Assembly: GCF_036687315.1 (NCBI RefSeq)
Contig: NZ_CP144683.1
Span: 3,108,001 to 3,172,000 of the forward strand
Length of the DNA: 64,000 bases
Direction: 5' to 3'
Source: Sphingopyxis sp. TUF1
GTDB taxonomy: Bacteria; Pseudomonadota; Alphaproteobacteria; Sphingomonadales; Sphingomonadaceae
In this document: piece after piece, positions 28,201-35,605 of the stretch
Position numbering within the stretch: the stretch's first letter is position 1
Layout: every line of letters begins with the position of its first letter
The notes under the pieces: generated by a model
Seen by the model: only the letters and a program-made list of their open reading frames with translations
Told to the model about the DNA's origin: nothing
Databases searched by the model: none
Translations under genes and position numbers: made by a program

Positions 28201-28501
28201 TGACGGTAATTTCGCCAGTCGTCCCCGCGTTTGCCAGGATGCCCGTGGCGCCGTCGATATTGCTGAACTCGATCGTGCCTTCGTTGACGACCTTGTGATT
28301 GCTGTCGATCGTCACGGCGGGACCGGCGACGGTCGGCTTGATCGAACCGGCGGACGTGATCTTGATGTCGTCGGGGGTGCCCGACTTGATCGTCGACGTT
28401 CGCACCGGCGTAGTCGTCGCGGTCGTGATCGTCGTTTCGGCGTGGGCGACGGTCGAGATAAGGGTGGCCAGGCAGGTGGAGGCCAACAGGGTCTTGCGCA
28501 T
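25286..28501 (-). CDS. autotransporter with calcium-loop and RTX-like repeats
   Basis: A 1071-residue type Va autotransporter. The signal peptide is MRKTLLASTCLATLISTVAHA (cleavage after AHA, about residue 21). The passenger (about 22-700) is a Gly/Thr/Ile-rich beta-helix with 'NAGxI' turns. DIDNDGDID at 116-124 and an acidic stretch at 281-295 each contain DxDxDGxxD, the calcium-loop pattern. Four FGxGxD-like motifs at 512, 532, 553 and 574 recur every 20-21 residues, as in RTX repeats. The beta-barrel spans about 797-1071 and ends in Leu rather than the usual Phe/Trp. The ATG at 28501 follows AAGAGGAA; a longer frame to 29695 overlaps glk and is rejected. The function may be adhesion or surface display. 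Confidence 0.88.
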   Translation of the reverse strand: MRKTLLASTCLATLISTVAHAETTITTATTTPVRTSTIKSGTPDDIKITSAGSIKPTVAGPAVTIDSNHKVVNEGTIEFSNIDGATGILANAGTTGEITVSSSGKITIGETYAPTDIDNDGDIDGPFAIGSNRVGIATAGAFNGNILNAGAIAIEGNDSAGIRLGGPLTGNFTNNGTISVLGDRALGVGLQNVTGNVRIAGTITATGVGAVGARLGGDITGALVVQGNLTATGYRFTTPPSDPAKLDADDLLIGGPALSIEGNVSGGVVLAVPPKDASTTDDDEDDDGIDDDEEGSAVVRSYGSAAAIRIGSADRAVTIGPVAGTGTGLGFIIDGAVLGSGLYTGIDGNAMQIGGLGGAVTIAGGIGIGTNGSVGAVSKDAAATAIRFGSGASTPELRNAGKIEATTGGNAAGAIATAVIVEAGADVPLIRNSGTITAKTGGDNGTARAIVDLSGNVDMVENSGAISATGALADSDRNIAIDLSANGTGATVKQTAVASDKTAPSIVGDVRFGGGNDVFDIADGSVKGDSFFGAGNNRLALSGDATYEGDARFGAGNDTMTLAGTAKFQGLADFGGGADTLTIGGTSVFSGTLANSSGLAVSVSGGAFDVRGAATIASLSVTDEGVLGVMLDTSSTGTALQVTGNASFGADSTLALQLSSIENAEGEHIVLTAGSLTGASNLTASETLLPFLYKGTLTSTTNQLIVDVERKSIDELGLNRSEAGAFNAVIDAVVAEEAIEDAFLAITDGDEFRNQLQQMLPEHEGGVFETVTSGSRALARYLLDPNAPYQDEGKWGYWINQAVWGTSKSVGNTASYDVSGWGISLGAEIESDVGNFGGSIAFLSGKDGNGSNANEVSTSQFEGALHWRLRSNGFMANARVSGAPVKLKGTRIFRAEAGAEDIEETMKGKWDATLWSASGSVAYDTRVGGLTLRPMVAVDYYKLKEDGYQETGGGDALDLTVLSRDSDELAVTGTMTLGLEFGGADEYDGWTRFELEGGRRQIVSGMLGATTASFKDGTPFTLIPDDRTSGWVGRLRGIAGNSAFQVAGEVSAEEQQSHIGWAFRASLRVGL

Positions 28502-28696
28502 CGGGTTCCTCTTATATTTGGGCCGGGTGTTTCCCCGGCGACAATCACAAGACGGAACCGTGCCCCGCGCGCCTTGGAAAAAAATGCCGCGGACGGTACG
28601 GCGGCCGGCGCGCGCATAGCTATGCCCTGTTGCATCGTCCGCGCCGGTCGGACATGCCGCGATCGGGGAACCGGCGAGGATCGGCAAGGGAGAGCG

Positions 28697-29671
28697 ATGA
28701 GCGAACAGATTGTCACGGTCGACATCGGCGGCACCCATGCGCGCTTTGCCATGGCCGAGGTCGAGGGCGGCCGCGTCCGCACGCTCGGCGAGGCCACGAC
28801 GCTCCACACCAGGGACCACGCAAGCTTTCAGACCGCGTGGCAGGATTTTGAACGCCAGCAGGGCGGCACGCTGCCGCGGGCGGTCGCGATCGCGATCGCC
28901 GGGCCAACGCGCGGTGAGATCATCCGATTCACCAACAATCCGTGGATCATCCGTCCCGCGCTGATCGGCGAGAAGCTGAATGTCGACGCTCATGTTCTCG
29001 TCAATGATTTCGAGGCGGTCGGCCACGCCGTCGCGCAGGCCGACGAAAGCTATTTCGAGCGGCTGACCGGGCCCGCCGAACCCTTGCCGCCTACCGGCAC
29101 GATCAGCGTCATCGGCCCCGGCACCGGCCTGGGCGTCGCGCATGTCTGGCGTGACGAAAGCGGATACCGCGTGCAGGCGACCGAGGGCGGGCATATCGAT
29201 TTCGCGCCGCTCGACAGCATCGAGGATGCGATCCTTGCGCGGCTGCGCAAGCGGCATCGGCGCGTGTCGGTCGAGCGCATCGTGTCGGGGCCGGGGATCG
29301 TCGACATCTATGAGACGCTGGCGATGCTCGAAGGGCGCGCGGTGACGCCGCTCGACGACAAGGCGATCTGGACGGCGGCGCTTGGCGGCGAGGACGCGCT
29401 TGCCGCGGCCGCGGTCGATCGCTTCTGTCTTTCGCTGGGCAGCGTCGCGGGCGACCTCGCACTGGCGCAGGGAGCAAGCGCGGTCGTCATCGCCGGCGGG
29501 CTGGGGCTGCGCATCCGCGACAGCCTGGTCCGATCGGGCTTTCCCGAACGCTTTATCGAAAAGGGGCGGTTCGAAGGGTTCATGGCGGCGCTGCCGGTGA
29601 AGCTCATCACCCATCCGCAGCCCGGCCTGTTCGGCGCCGCCGCGGCCTTCGCGCGGCAGTTCGCGGGGTAG
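28697..29671 (+). CDS. glk: glucokinase
   Basis: A 324-residue cytosolic kinase that phosphorylates glucose to glucose-6-phosphate. It has the Glk-family phosphate motif DIGGTHARFA near residue 9, VNDFEAVGHAV near residue 101, ISVIGPGTGLGVAHV near residue 136 and TEGGHIDFAP near residue 164. The start at 28697 is preceded by GGGAGAG. It is divergent from the autotransporter across a 195-base gap. No other glycolytic genes are adjacent. Confidence 0.95.
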   Translation: MSEQIVTVDIGGTHARFAMAEVEGGRVRTLGEATTLHTRDHASFQTAWQDFERQQGGTLPRAVAIAIAGPTRGEIIRFTNNPWIIRPALIGEKLNVDAHVLVNDFEAVGHAVAQADESYFERLTGPAEPLPPTGTISVIGPGTGLGVAHVWRDESGYRVQATEGGHIDFAPLDSIEDAILARLRKRHRRVSVERIVSGPGIVDIYETLAMLEGRAVTPLDDKAIWTAALGGEDALAAAAVDRFCLSLGSVAGDLALAQGASAVVIAGGLGLRIRDSLVRSGFPERFIEKGRFEGFMAALPVKLITHPQPGLFGAAAAFARQFAG

Positions 29672-29702
29672 GTTTGGCGGGGGGTTAGCGACCAAAGTAA
29701 GA

Positions 29703-29792
29703 CGTCGCCCCCGCGAAGGCGGGGGCCGCTGTCGGTTTACATGGCGACGTAGGAAAAGGCCGACGGCGGCCCCCGCCTTCGCGGGGGCGACG
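29703..29792. repeat. 90-bp paired palindrome, family B, copy 3
   Basis: Arms cgtcgcccccgcgaaggcgg and ccgccttcgcgggggcgacg are perfect inverted copies. The central sequence (ccgctgtcggttt ... taggaaaaggccga) matches the copy at 2365-2454 closely, so the conserved unit is the whole 90 bases and not just the arms. It follows glk by 31 bases. Confidence 0.85.
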
Positions 29793-30153
29793 TTCTAAGG
29801 CAACGTCCGCTAACCACCTCATAGCGGATCCAAAAAACGCTGTCCTACATGGTCTGACTGTGCCAGCCTTCATTCCGGCTCTTTCAATATGTGGACAAAT
29901 GCGATGGCTGCCCCGCCGGTGGGCGCGTTCAGCAACTCGGTGTGGCATGTCCGCCCCGAACAACAGACCGGCCGCCGCACAAGGCTGACTTTTACTGACC
30001 TTTGAAGCTATTCTGCGGCCCCTGCGCCGTTTGGGACCGCGGACTCCACCCGCCATCATGGAAATCGACAGATAGCTTTCCGTTCCGGAGCGGCTATCGC
30101 ACACGCCGTACATTTCGCTGGCACAGCCCGGCAAAAAACGGCAGCTATGGCGC
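29793..30153. other. 361-base gap without a supported gene
   Basis: Between the family B repeat and the amidotransferase gene. A minus-strand open frame crosses it (29685-30197), but it also runs through the repeat and into the next gene and has no protein-like composition. The base composition is more AT-rich than the surroundings (for example ttttactgacctttgaagc near 29991). It may hold the promoter of the polyamine genes; I cannot point to a specific site. Confidence 0.5.
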
Positions 30154-30894
30154 ATGTCCGCGCGCCCTGTTCTTGGCATCATTGCCTGCAACCGCACCGT
30201 CGGTGTCGAAACCGCGCAGGCGGTGATGAACCGTTATGCGACCGCGGCGATGCGGTACGCCGATTGCGCCGCGCTCATCATTCCCTCGCTCCCTCAATTC
30301 ATGCGCGCCGACGAAGTCGTCGGGCGGCTCGACGGCGTGTTGCTGACGGGCACACCGTCGAATGTCGAGCCTGCCCATTATGGCGATGCGGATGCGGGCG
30401 AGGGGCCGTTCGACCCCGATCGCGACCGGATGATGATCGACCTGGTTAACGCAGTGATCACGGCGCAGCGGCCGCTGTTCGGGATCTGCCGCGGCTTTCA
30501 GGAGATCAATGTCGCACTGGGGGGCACGCTGCGCCGCGATACGTCGGCGAGCGCCGAGCTGTTGCATCATCATGCGCCGGAGGGCGTTTCTTTCGATGCG
30601 ATGTTCGACCATCGGCACAAGGTCGAACTGGTCGAAGGCGGCCTGCTCGCGTCGGCCTATAACGCGCCGTCGCTGGAGGTGAACTCGGTGCATTATCAGG
30701 GTCTTTGTGATCTTGCCGACGGACTGGCGGTCGAGGCGCGGGCGCCCGACGGGCTGATCGAGGCCTATAGCGCGCGCCCGAACGGCGCGCCGCTGCTCGC
30801 GGTGCAATGGCACCCCGAATGGGCAACCGACACCAATACGCAGAGCCAGACTTACTTCCACCTGCTTGGCCGCGCGTTAAGAGGCGCATTATGA
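30154..30894 (+). CDS. puuD: gamma-glutamyl-GABA hydrolase-type class I amidotransferase
   Basis: A 246-residue peptidase C26 protein. The nucleophile Cys is in FGICRGFQEINVALGG near residue 113, and the catalytic His/Glu pair is in AVQWHPEW near residue 222. In the Puu pathway this enzyme frees GABA from gamma-glutamyl-GABA; the Pseudomonas counterpart is SpuA. Its place next to a putrescine-type aminotransferase and near PuuA- and PuuB-like genes supports that role. The start at 30154 has little ribosome-site support. 182 bases, including a palindromic element, separate it from the aminotransferase. Confidence 0.85.
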   Translation: MSARPVLGIIACNRTVGVETAQAVMNRYATAAMRYADCAALIIPSLPQFMRADEVVGRLDGVLLTGTPSNVEPAHYGDADAGEGPFDPDRDRMMIDLVNAVITAQRPLFGICRGFQEINVALGGTLRRDTSASAELLHHHAPEGVSFDAMFDHRHKVELVEGGLLASAYNAPSLEVNSVHYQGLCDLADGLAVEARAPDGLIEAYSARPNGAPLLAVQWHPEWATDTNTQSQTYFHLLGRALRGAL

Positions 30895-30970
30895 ACCGCC
30901 GCGTGACCCGCTACGACCGCTATCTGGCACGCATCAGCTTTTCGCCCTGAATTCAAAACCCGGGTCTCGT

Positions 30971-31053
30971 TCCGCTCGTGTCGAGCGAAATCGAGACACC
31001 CATTGTCGCAGCGCAAGGTTGAGAGGCGTCTCGACTTCGCTCGATGCGAACGG
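30971..31053. repeat. paired palindrome, family D, copy 1
   Basis: The left arm tcgtgtcgagcgaaatcgag and the right arm ctcgacttcgctcgatgcga are imperfect inverted copies around a roughly 35-base centre. It ends 23 bases before the ATG of the aminotransferase and so lies in its probable leader. The second copy is just after the same gene (32464-32542). Confidence 0.75.
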
Positions 31054-31076
31054 TCTATCGGAATCAGGAGTTTTTC

Positions 31077-32450
31077 ATGCCCCGCAATCACGACATCGCC
31101 GAACTACGCCGCCTCGACGTCGCGCATCATCTTCCCGCTCAGGCCGACTGGGCTGAAATCGAAACACTCGGCGGCAGCCGCATCATCACCCATGCCCAGG
31201 GTTGCTATATCCACGACGGTGACGGCCACCGCATTCTCGACGGGATGGCGGGGCTGTGGTGCGTCAACGTCGGTTATGGCCGCGAGGAGCTGGTCGAGGC
31301 AGCGGCGGCGCAGATGCGCGAGCTGCCCTTTTACAACACCTTCTTCAAGACCGCGACGCCGCCGACGGTGACGCTCGCGGCGAAGATCGCGTCGCTGACC
31401 GGTAATCGCCTGCCGCACATCTTCTTCAACGCATCGGGCAGTGAAGCGAACGACACTGTGTTCCGCATGGTGCGCCATTATTGGAAGCTGAAGGGCGAGC
31501 CGAAGCGCACCGTCTTTATCAGCCGCTGGAACGCCTATCATGGTTCAACCGTCGCGGGGGTTTCGCTCGGCGGGATGAAGGCGATGCATGTGCAGGGCGA
31601 TCTGCCGATCTCCGGCGTCGAGCATGTTCGCCAGCCCTATTTCTTCGGCGAAGGTCAGGGGATGACCGAGGAAGAGTTCTGCGACGCCTGCGTCCAGGCG
31701 ATCGAGGACAAGATACTCGAGGTCGGCCCCGAAAACTGCGCGGCGTTTATCGGCGAACCGGTGCAGGGCGCCGGCGGCGTCATCATTCCGCCCAAAGGCT
31801 ATTGGCCGAAAGTCGAGGCGGTGGTGCGCAAATACGGCCTGCTCCTCGTCGCCGACGAGGTGATCTGCGGTTTCGGTCGCACGGGGAAAATGTGGGGGCA
31901 TGAAACAATGGGCTTCTCGCCCGATCTGACGCCAATGGCGAAGGGGCTGTCGTCAGGCTATCTGCCGATTTCCGCCACGGCGGTCGCCGCGCATGTCGTC
32001 GAGGTGCTGAAGACCGGCGGCGATTTTGTCCATGGTTTTACCTATTCGGGCCATCCGGTCGCGGCGGCGGTCGCGCTCAAGAATATCGAGATCATCGAGC
32101 GCGAGGGACTGGTCGAGCGCACGGGCAGCGTGACCGGGCCACATCTGGCAAAGGGGCTTGCGACCTTGAACGATCATCCGCTGGTCGGCGAGACGCGTTC
32201 GATCGGGCTACTCGGCGCGGTGGAAATCGTGGCGGACAACGAAACGCGCGCACGCTTTGGCGGCGCTGAAGGCACGGCAGGGCCGATGGCACGCGACGCG
32301 TGCATCGCGAACGGCCTGATGGTGCGCGGCATCCGCGACAGCCTGGTCATGTGTCCGCCACTAATCATCACCACCGAACAGATCGACGAGATGGTTTCCA
32401 TCATCCGCAAATCGCTCGACGAGGTGCTTCCGAAACTGCGCGCGCTCTGA
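31077..32450 (+). CDS. spuC: putrescine-pyruvate type aminotransferase
   Basis: A 457-residue class-III PLP aminotransferase. Motifs are GLWCVNVGYGREELVEAA, FFNASGSEANDTVFRMV, SRWNAYHGSTVAG, LLVADEVICGFGRTGKMWG and the PLP Lys in PMAKGLSSGYLP. This pattern matches SpuC-type omega-aminotransferases that transaminate putrescine (or a related diamine) with pyruvate to give 4-aminobutanal. CAGGAG lies 6 bases before the ATG. It follows the PuuD/SpuA-type gene and is bracketed on both sides by family D palindromes. Substrate preference is inferred from context. Confidence 0.88.
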   Translation: MPRNHDIAELRRLDVAHHLPAQADWAEIETLGGSRIITHAQGCYIHDGDGHRILDGMAGLWCVNVGYGREELVEAAAAQMRELPFYNTFFKTATPPTVTLAAKIASLTGNRLPHIFFNASGSEANDTVFRMVRHYWKLKGEPKRTVFISRWNAYHGSTVAGVSLGGMKAMHVQGDLPISGVEHVRQPYFFGEGQGMTEEEFCDACVQAIEDKILEVGPENCAAFIGEPVQGAGGVIIPPKGYWPKVEAVVRKYGLLLVADEVICGFGRTGKMWGHETMGFSPDLTPMAKGLSSGYLPISATAVAAHVVEVLKTGGDFVHGFTYSGHPVAAAVALKNIEIIEREGLVERTGSVTGPHLAKGLATLNDHPLVGETRSIGLLGAVEIVADNETRARFGGAEGTAGPMARDACIANGLMVRGIRDSLVMCPPLIITTEQIDEMVSIIRKSLDEVLPKLRAL

Positions 32451-32463
32451 CACATCTTTAATC

Positions 32464-32542
32464 CCGTTCGTGTCGAGCGAAGTCGAGACATATGAAGTGG
32501 AGCACGAACTCAACGTGTCTCGACTTCGCTCGACACGAACGG
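32464..32542. repeat. paired palindrome, family D, copy 2
   Basis: The left arm ccgttcgtgtcgagcgaagt and the right arm acttcgctcgacacgaacgg are perfect inverted copies. It begins 13 bases after the aminotransferase stop and ends 50 bases before the DUF808 gene. Confidence 0.85.
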
Positions 32543-32592
32543 CTAGAGGGATGTTGAACGCGCTCGCCGAATAGAAGAAAGACCAATAGCTT

Positions 32593-33534
32593 ATGCCCTC
32601 CGGCCTTTTTGCCCTGCTCGACGATGTCGCCACAATCGCGAAAGTGGCGGCGGCGAGCATCGACGACATTGGCGCCGCGGCGTCGAAGGCGGGGGTGAAG
32701 GCGGCGGGCGTGGTGGTTGACGATGCCGCGGTGACGCCGCGCTATGTCACGGGTTTTCAACCGAACCGCGAGCTGCCGATCATCTGGCGGATCGCCAAAG
32801 GGTCGATGTTCAACAAGCTGGTGCTGATCTTGCCTGCGCTGCTCCTGCTATCGGCGGTGGCGCAATGGGCGATCACGCCGTTGCTGATGGTGGGCGGCGC
32901 CTATCTGTGTTTCGAGGGCGCCGAGAAGGTCTGGCATAGCTTTGCGGCAAAGAAGCACAGCCTGGCCGAAGACGCTGCCGAGGTCGTCGATGCCAACCAT
33001 GAGGAGGTAATGGTCAAGGGCGCGATCCGTACCGATTTCATCCTGTCGGCCGAAATCATGGTGATTGCGCTCAACGAGGTGCTCGACGAGGCAATGATGA
33101 TGCGCGCGGCGACGCTGATTGTAGTGGCAATTGTCATTACCATCGCCGTTTACGGCGTTGTCGGGCTGATCGTGAAAATGGACGACATCGGGCTGCATAT
33201 GGCGAAGGAAGGGCACAACGCCCGGCGCGCGATCGGGCGTGGACTTGTCGCTTTTATGCCCAAGCTGCTGGCGGCGCTTGCAACGATCGGCACCGCCGCG
33301 ATGCTGTGGGTCGGCGGTCAGATCATCCTTCACGGCCTCGACGAATATCACATCGGCAATCTGGGTCATGGCCTGCATGATTTCGCGCATAAGGTCGCGG
33401 GCGGATTGCCGGGCGCCGGGGTGTGGGAATGGCTGATCAACGCCGGCGGCGCGGGTGTTTTCGGGCTGGTTCTGGGCGGCGTTATCGTGGCCGCGTTGCA
33501 TCTGGTACCGGGCAAGAAGGCAGCTGCCCATTAA
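32593..33534 (+). CDS. DUF808 (YedI-type) inner-membrane protein
   Basis: A 313-residue multi-pass membrane protein of the DUF808/YedI family. The cytosolic N-terminus MPSGLFALLDDVATIAKVAAA plus DDAAVTPRYVTGF is the family signature. Helices are near residues 77-110, 165-200, 215-240 and 280-305, with a conserved KGAIRTDFILSAEIM segment near residue 137. The function is unknown. It sits between the aminotransferase and the convergent polyamine transporter operon but has no evident role in polyamine use. Confidence 0.88.
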   Translation: MPSGLFALLDDVATIAKVAAASIDDIGAAASKAGVKAAGVVVDDAAVTPRYVTGFQPNRELPIIWRIAKGSMFNKLVLILPALLLLSAVAQWAITPLLMVGGAYLCFEGAEKVWHSFAAKKHSLAEDAAEVVDANHEEVMVKGAIRTDFILSAEIMVIALNEVLDEAMMMRAATLIVVAIVITIAVYGVVGLIVKMDDIGLHMAKEGHNARRAIGRGLVAFMPKLLAALATIGTAAMLWVGGQIILHGLDEYHIGNLGHGLHDFAHKVAGGLPGAGVWEWLINAGGAGVFGLVLGGVIVAALHLVPGKKAAAH

Positions 33535-33537
33535 GTT

Positions 33538-33610
33538 CGTCATCCCGGACTTGATCCGGGATCCATTGCGGCGTCGAAGTCATGGGCCCCGGATCAAGTC
33601 CGGGGTGACG
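33538..33610. repeat. paired palindrome, family C, long form
   Basis: Arms cgtcatcccggacttgatcc and ggatcaagtccggggtgacg are near-perfect inverted copies, 73 bases in total. It lies between convergent stops at 33534 and 33630, so it could end transcription from both sides. Its outer arms are shared with the single hairpin at 21039-21066. Confidence 0.8.
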
Positions 33611-33629
33611 ATGGCGGACAGACGAGCCG

Positions 33630-34760
33630 TCAGCCCAGCAACACCACCGGGCTGTCGGCGCGCCAGTGCATCGACACCTTGTCGTCCCAGGTAAAATCTT
33701 CCTGATCGTGGCGCGACAGGTTGGGACGGGACACGCGGAGCCGCGCGCCTGATTCCAGTTCGATCTCGAACAGGGTGATGTCGCCGAGGTAGGACATGCC
33801 CTTGATGCACCCGCGCGCGAAATTGTGACCGTCGGGGGCATCCTGCGCCGCCGCGGTGACCGCCTTGCCCGCGCCGGGGACGTGGAGGTAGATTTTCTCG
33901 GGCCGAAGCGCGACCCACACATCGGCGCCGTGCGGGCCGGTGACACCGTGGTTGAGATAGACTTTGCCGAGACCGGGGCAATCGACCGCCGCCTTGTCGG
34001 GTTCGTCGAGGGTCAGCTTGCCTTCGAAGATGTTCACCGACCCGACGAAATCGGCGACGAAACGATTGGCGGGATATTCATAGAGGTCAGACGGCGTCGC
34101 GAGCTGCGACACGTCACCCTTGTTGATCACTGCGATCCGGCACGCCATTGAAAGCGCTTCGTCCTGATCGTGGGTAACGGTGACGAAGGTGATGCCGACC
34201 TTTTCCTGCAATTCGCTGAGCTCGAACTGCATCTGAGCGCGCAGCTTTGCGTCGAGCGCCGACAGCGGTTCATCGAGCAGCAGTACCTTGGGGCGCATGA
34301 CCAGGCTGCGTGCGAGCGCGACACGCTGGCGTTGCCCGCCGGACATCTGGTCGGGCATCCGGCCTTCGAACCCGCCAAGCTTGACCAGCTCGAGCGCCTC
34401 GGCAACACGATCCCTGACCTCGCCGCCCTTCACGCCTGCGATCTTGAGGCCATAGGCAACATTGTCGGCAACGCTCATGTGCGGAAACACGGCATAGCTT
34501 TGAAACACCATGTTCACCGGGCGCTTGTTCGGCGGGATGCCGGCCATGTCCTGACCGTCGATCAGGATGCGCCCCTCGCTCGGCAGTTCGAATCCTGCGA
34601 TCATGCGGAGCAGCGTCGTCTTGCCGCAACCCGATGGGCCGAGCAGAACGAAAAATTCGCCCGCATTGATGTCGAGACTGACATTGTCGACCGCGGTCAC
34701 CTTCCCGAAGCGTTTGGAGACATTCTGGATTTGGATGATCGGTTTGGCGAGTTCGGTCAT
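33630..34760 (-). CDS. potG: polyamine ABC transporter ATP-binding protein
   Basis: A 376-residue ATPase of a spermidine/putrescine importer. Walker A is GPSGCGKTT near residue 41, the signature is MSGGQRQRVALA near residue 138, and Walker B is VLLLDEPLSALDAK near residue 160. The H-loop is in VTHDQDEALSM. A TOBE domain follows (from about residue 280, VWVALRPEKIYL). The ATG at 34760 is used; the frame continues upstream without likeness. It is the last gene of the potF-potH-potI-potG order, whereas E. coli has the ATPase second. Confidence 0.93.
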   Translation of the reverse strand: MTELAKPIIQIQNVSKRFGKVTAVDNVSLDINAGEFFVLLGPSGCGKTTLLRMIAGFELPSEGRILIDGQDMAGIPPNKRPVNMVFQSYAVFPHMSVADNVAYGLKIAGVKGGEVRDRVAEALELVKLGGFEGRMPDQMSGGQRQRVALARSLVMRPKVLLLDEPLSALDAKLRAQMQFELSELQEKVGITFVTVTHDQDEALSMACRIAVINKGDVSQLATPSDLYEYPANRFVADFVGSVNIFEGKLTLDEPDKAAVDCPGLGKVYLNHGVTGPHGADVWVALRPEKIYLHVPGAGKAVTAAAQDAPDGHNFARGCIKGMSYLGDITLFEIELESGARLRVSRPNLSRHDQEDFTWDDKVSMHWRADSPVVLLG

Positions 34761-34762
34761 GG

Positions 34763-35605
34763 TCAGTGGGTTTCCGCAATGGCTTTCACGCCCTGCGCTT
34801 TCAGCGCGACAAAGGTCAGGACGACGGTGAGAATGATGAGCAGCGTCGACGCCGCGTTGACCTCGGGCGTCACCGAGAAGCGGACCATCGAATAGACCTT
34901 CACGGGGAAGGTGATCGTGTCGGGGCCGCTCGTGAAATAGGTGATGACGAAATCGTCGAGGCTCAAGGTGAAGGACAGCAGTGCCCCGGCGACGAGCGCG
35001 GGTTTCATGTGCGGGATCAGCACGTCGCGGAATACCTGCCATTCGCTTGCGCCCAAGTCTTTGGCGGCCTCCTCCTGTTCGCGGTTGAAGCTTGCAAGGC
35101 GCGAGCGGACGACCATGGTGACGAAGGGGAAGCAGAAGGTGATGTGCGCGATGGTGATCGCGCCGAGATTGAATGGCCAGACGAGATCGGTGGGCCAGCC
35201 GATCGCCGCGAAAAACATCAGGAAAGCAACGCCGAGGCAGATTTCGGGAACGATGATCGGCAGCGAGATCGTGCCGTCGACCACGCCTTTCAGCGAGAAA
35301 CGGAAGCGCCAGAGCATCACCGCCGCAACGGCCCCGAGAACAAGGCTCGCGATCGTGGCTAGCGCGGCGATGGTAAGCGAGTTGACGAGCGCCTCGACCA
35401 GCTGGTCGTTGCCGAGCGCCTTTTCATAGTATTTGGTCGTGAAGCCGCGCCATACGACGTTGCGCTTGCTGTCGTTGAAGCTGAAGATCATCAGCACGAC
35501 GAGCGGCGCGTACAGAAATACCATCACCGCGCCGACCCACAGCCGCATCCACAGCGTCCGGCTGTATTCGAGTGGCGCGCGCGGGGTGCGGGCAAAGAGC
35601 GCCAT
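34763..35605 (-). CDS. potI: polyamine ABC transporter permease, PotI type
   Basis: A 280-residue inner-membrane permease with six expected helices. The EAA loop that docks the ATPase is EEAAKDLGASEWQVFRDVLIPH near residue 190. Helices such as VGAVMVFLYAPLVVLMIFSF and AGALLSFTLSLDDFVITYF are typical of PotI/PotC. The start codon shares one base with the potH stop (TGATG). Two bases separate it from potG. Confidence 0.93.
   Translation of the reverse strand: MALFARTPRAPLEYSRTLWMRLWVGAVMVFLYAPLVVLMIFSFNDSKRNVVWRGFTTKYYEKALGNDQLVEALVNSLTIAALATIASLVLGAVAAVMLWRFRFSLKGVVDGTISLPIIVPEICLGVAFLMFFAAIGWPTDLVWPFNLGAITIAHITFCFPFVTMVVRSRLASFNREQEEAAKDLGASEWQVFRDVLIPHMKPALVAGALLSFTLSLDDFVITYFTSGPDTITFPVKVYSMVRFSVTPEVNAASTLLIILTVVLTFVALKAQGVKAIAETH

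Noticed and set aside
28502..29695. Upstream extension of the autotransporter frame to 29695
   Set aside because: The extension is antisense to glk. The signal peptide and ribosome site at 28501 mark the true start.
29685..30197. 170-codon minus-strand open frame in the gap after glk
   Set aside because: It reads through the family B palindrome and the start of the amidotransferase gene and has no protein-like features.
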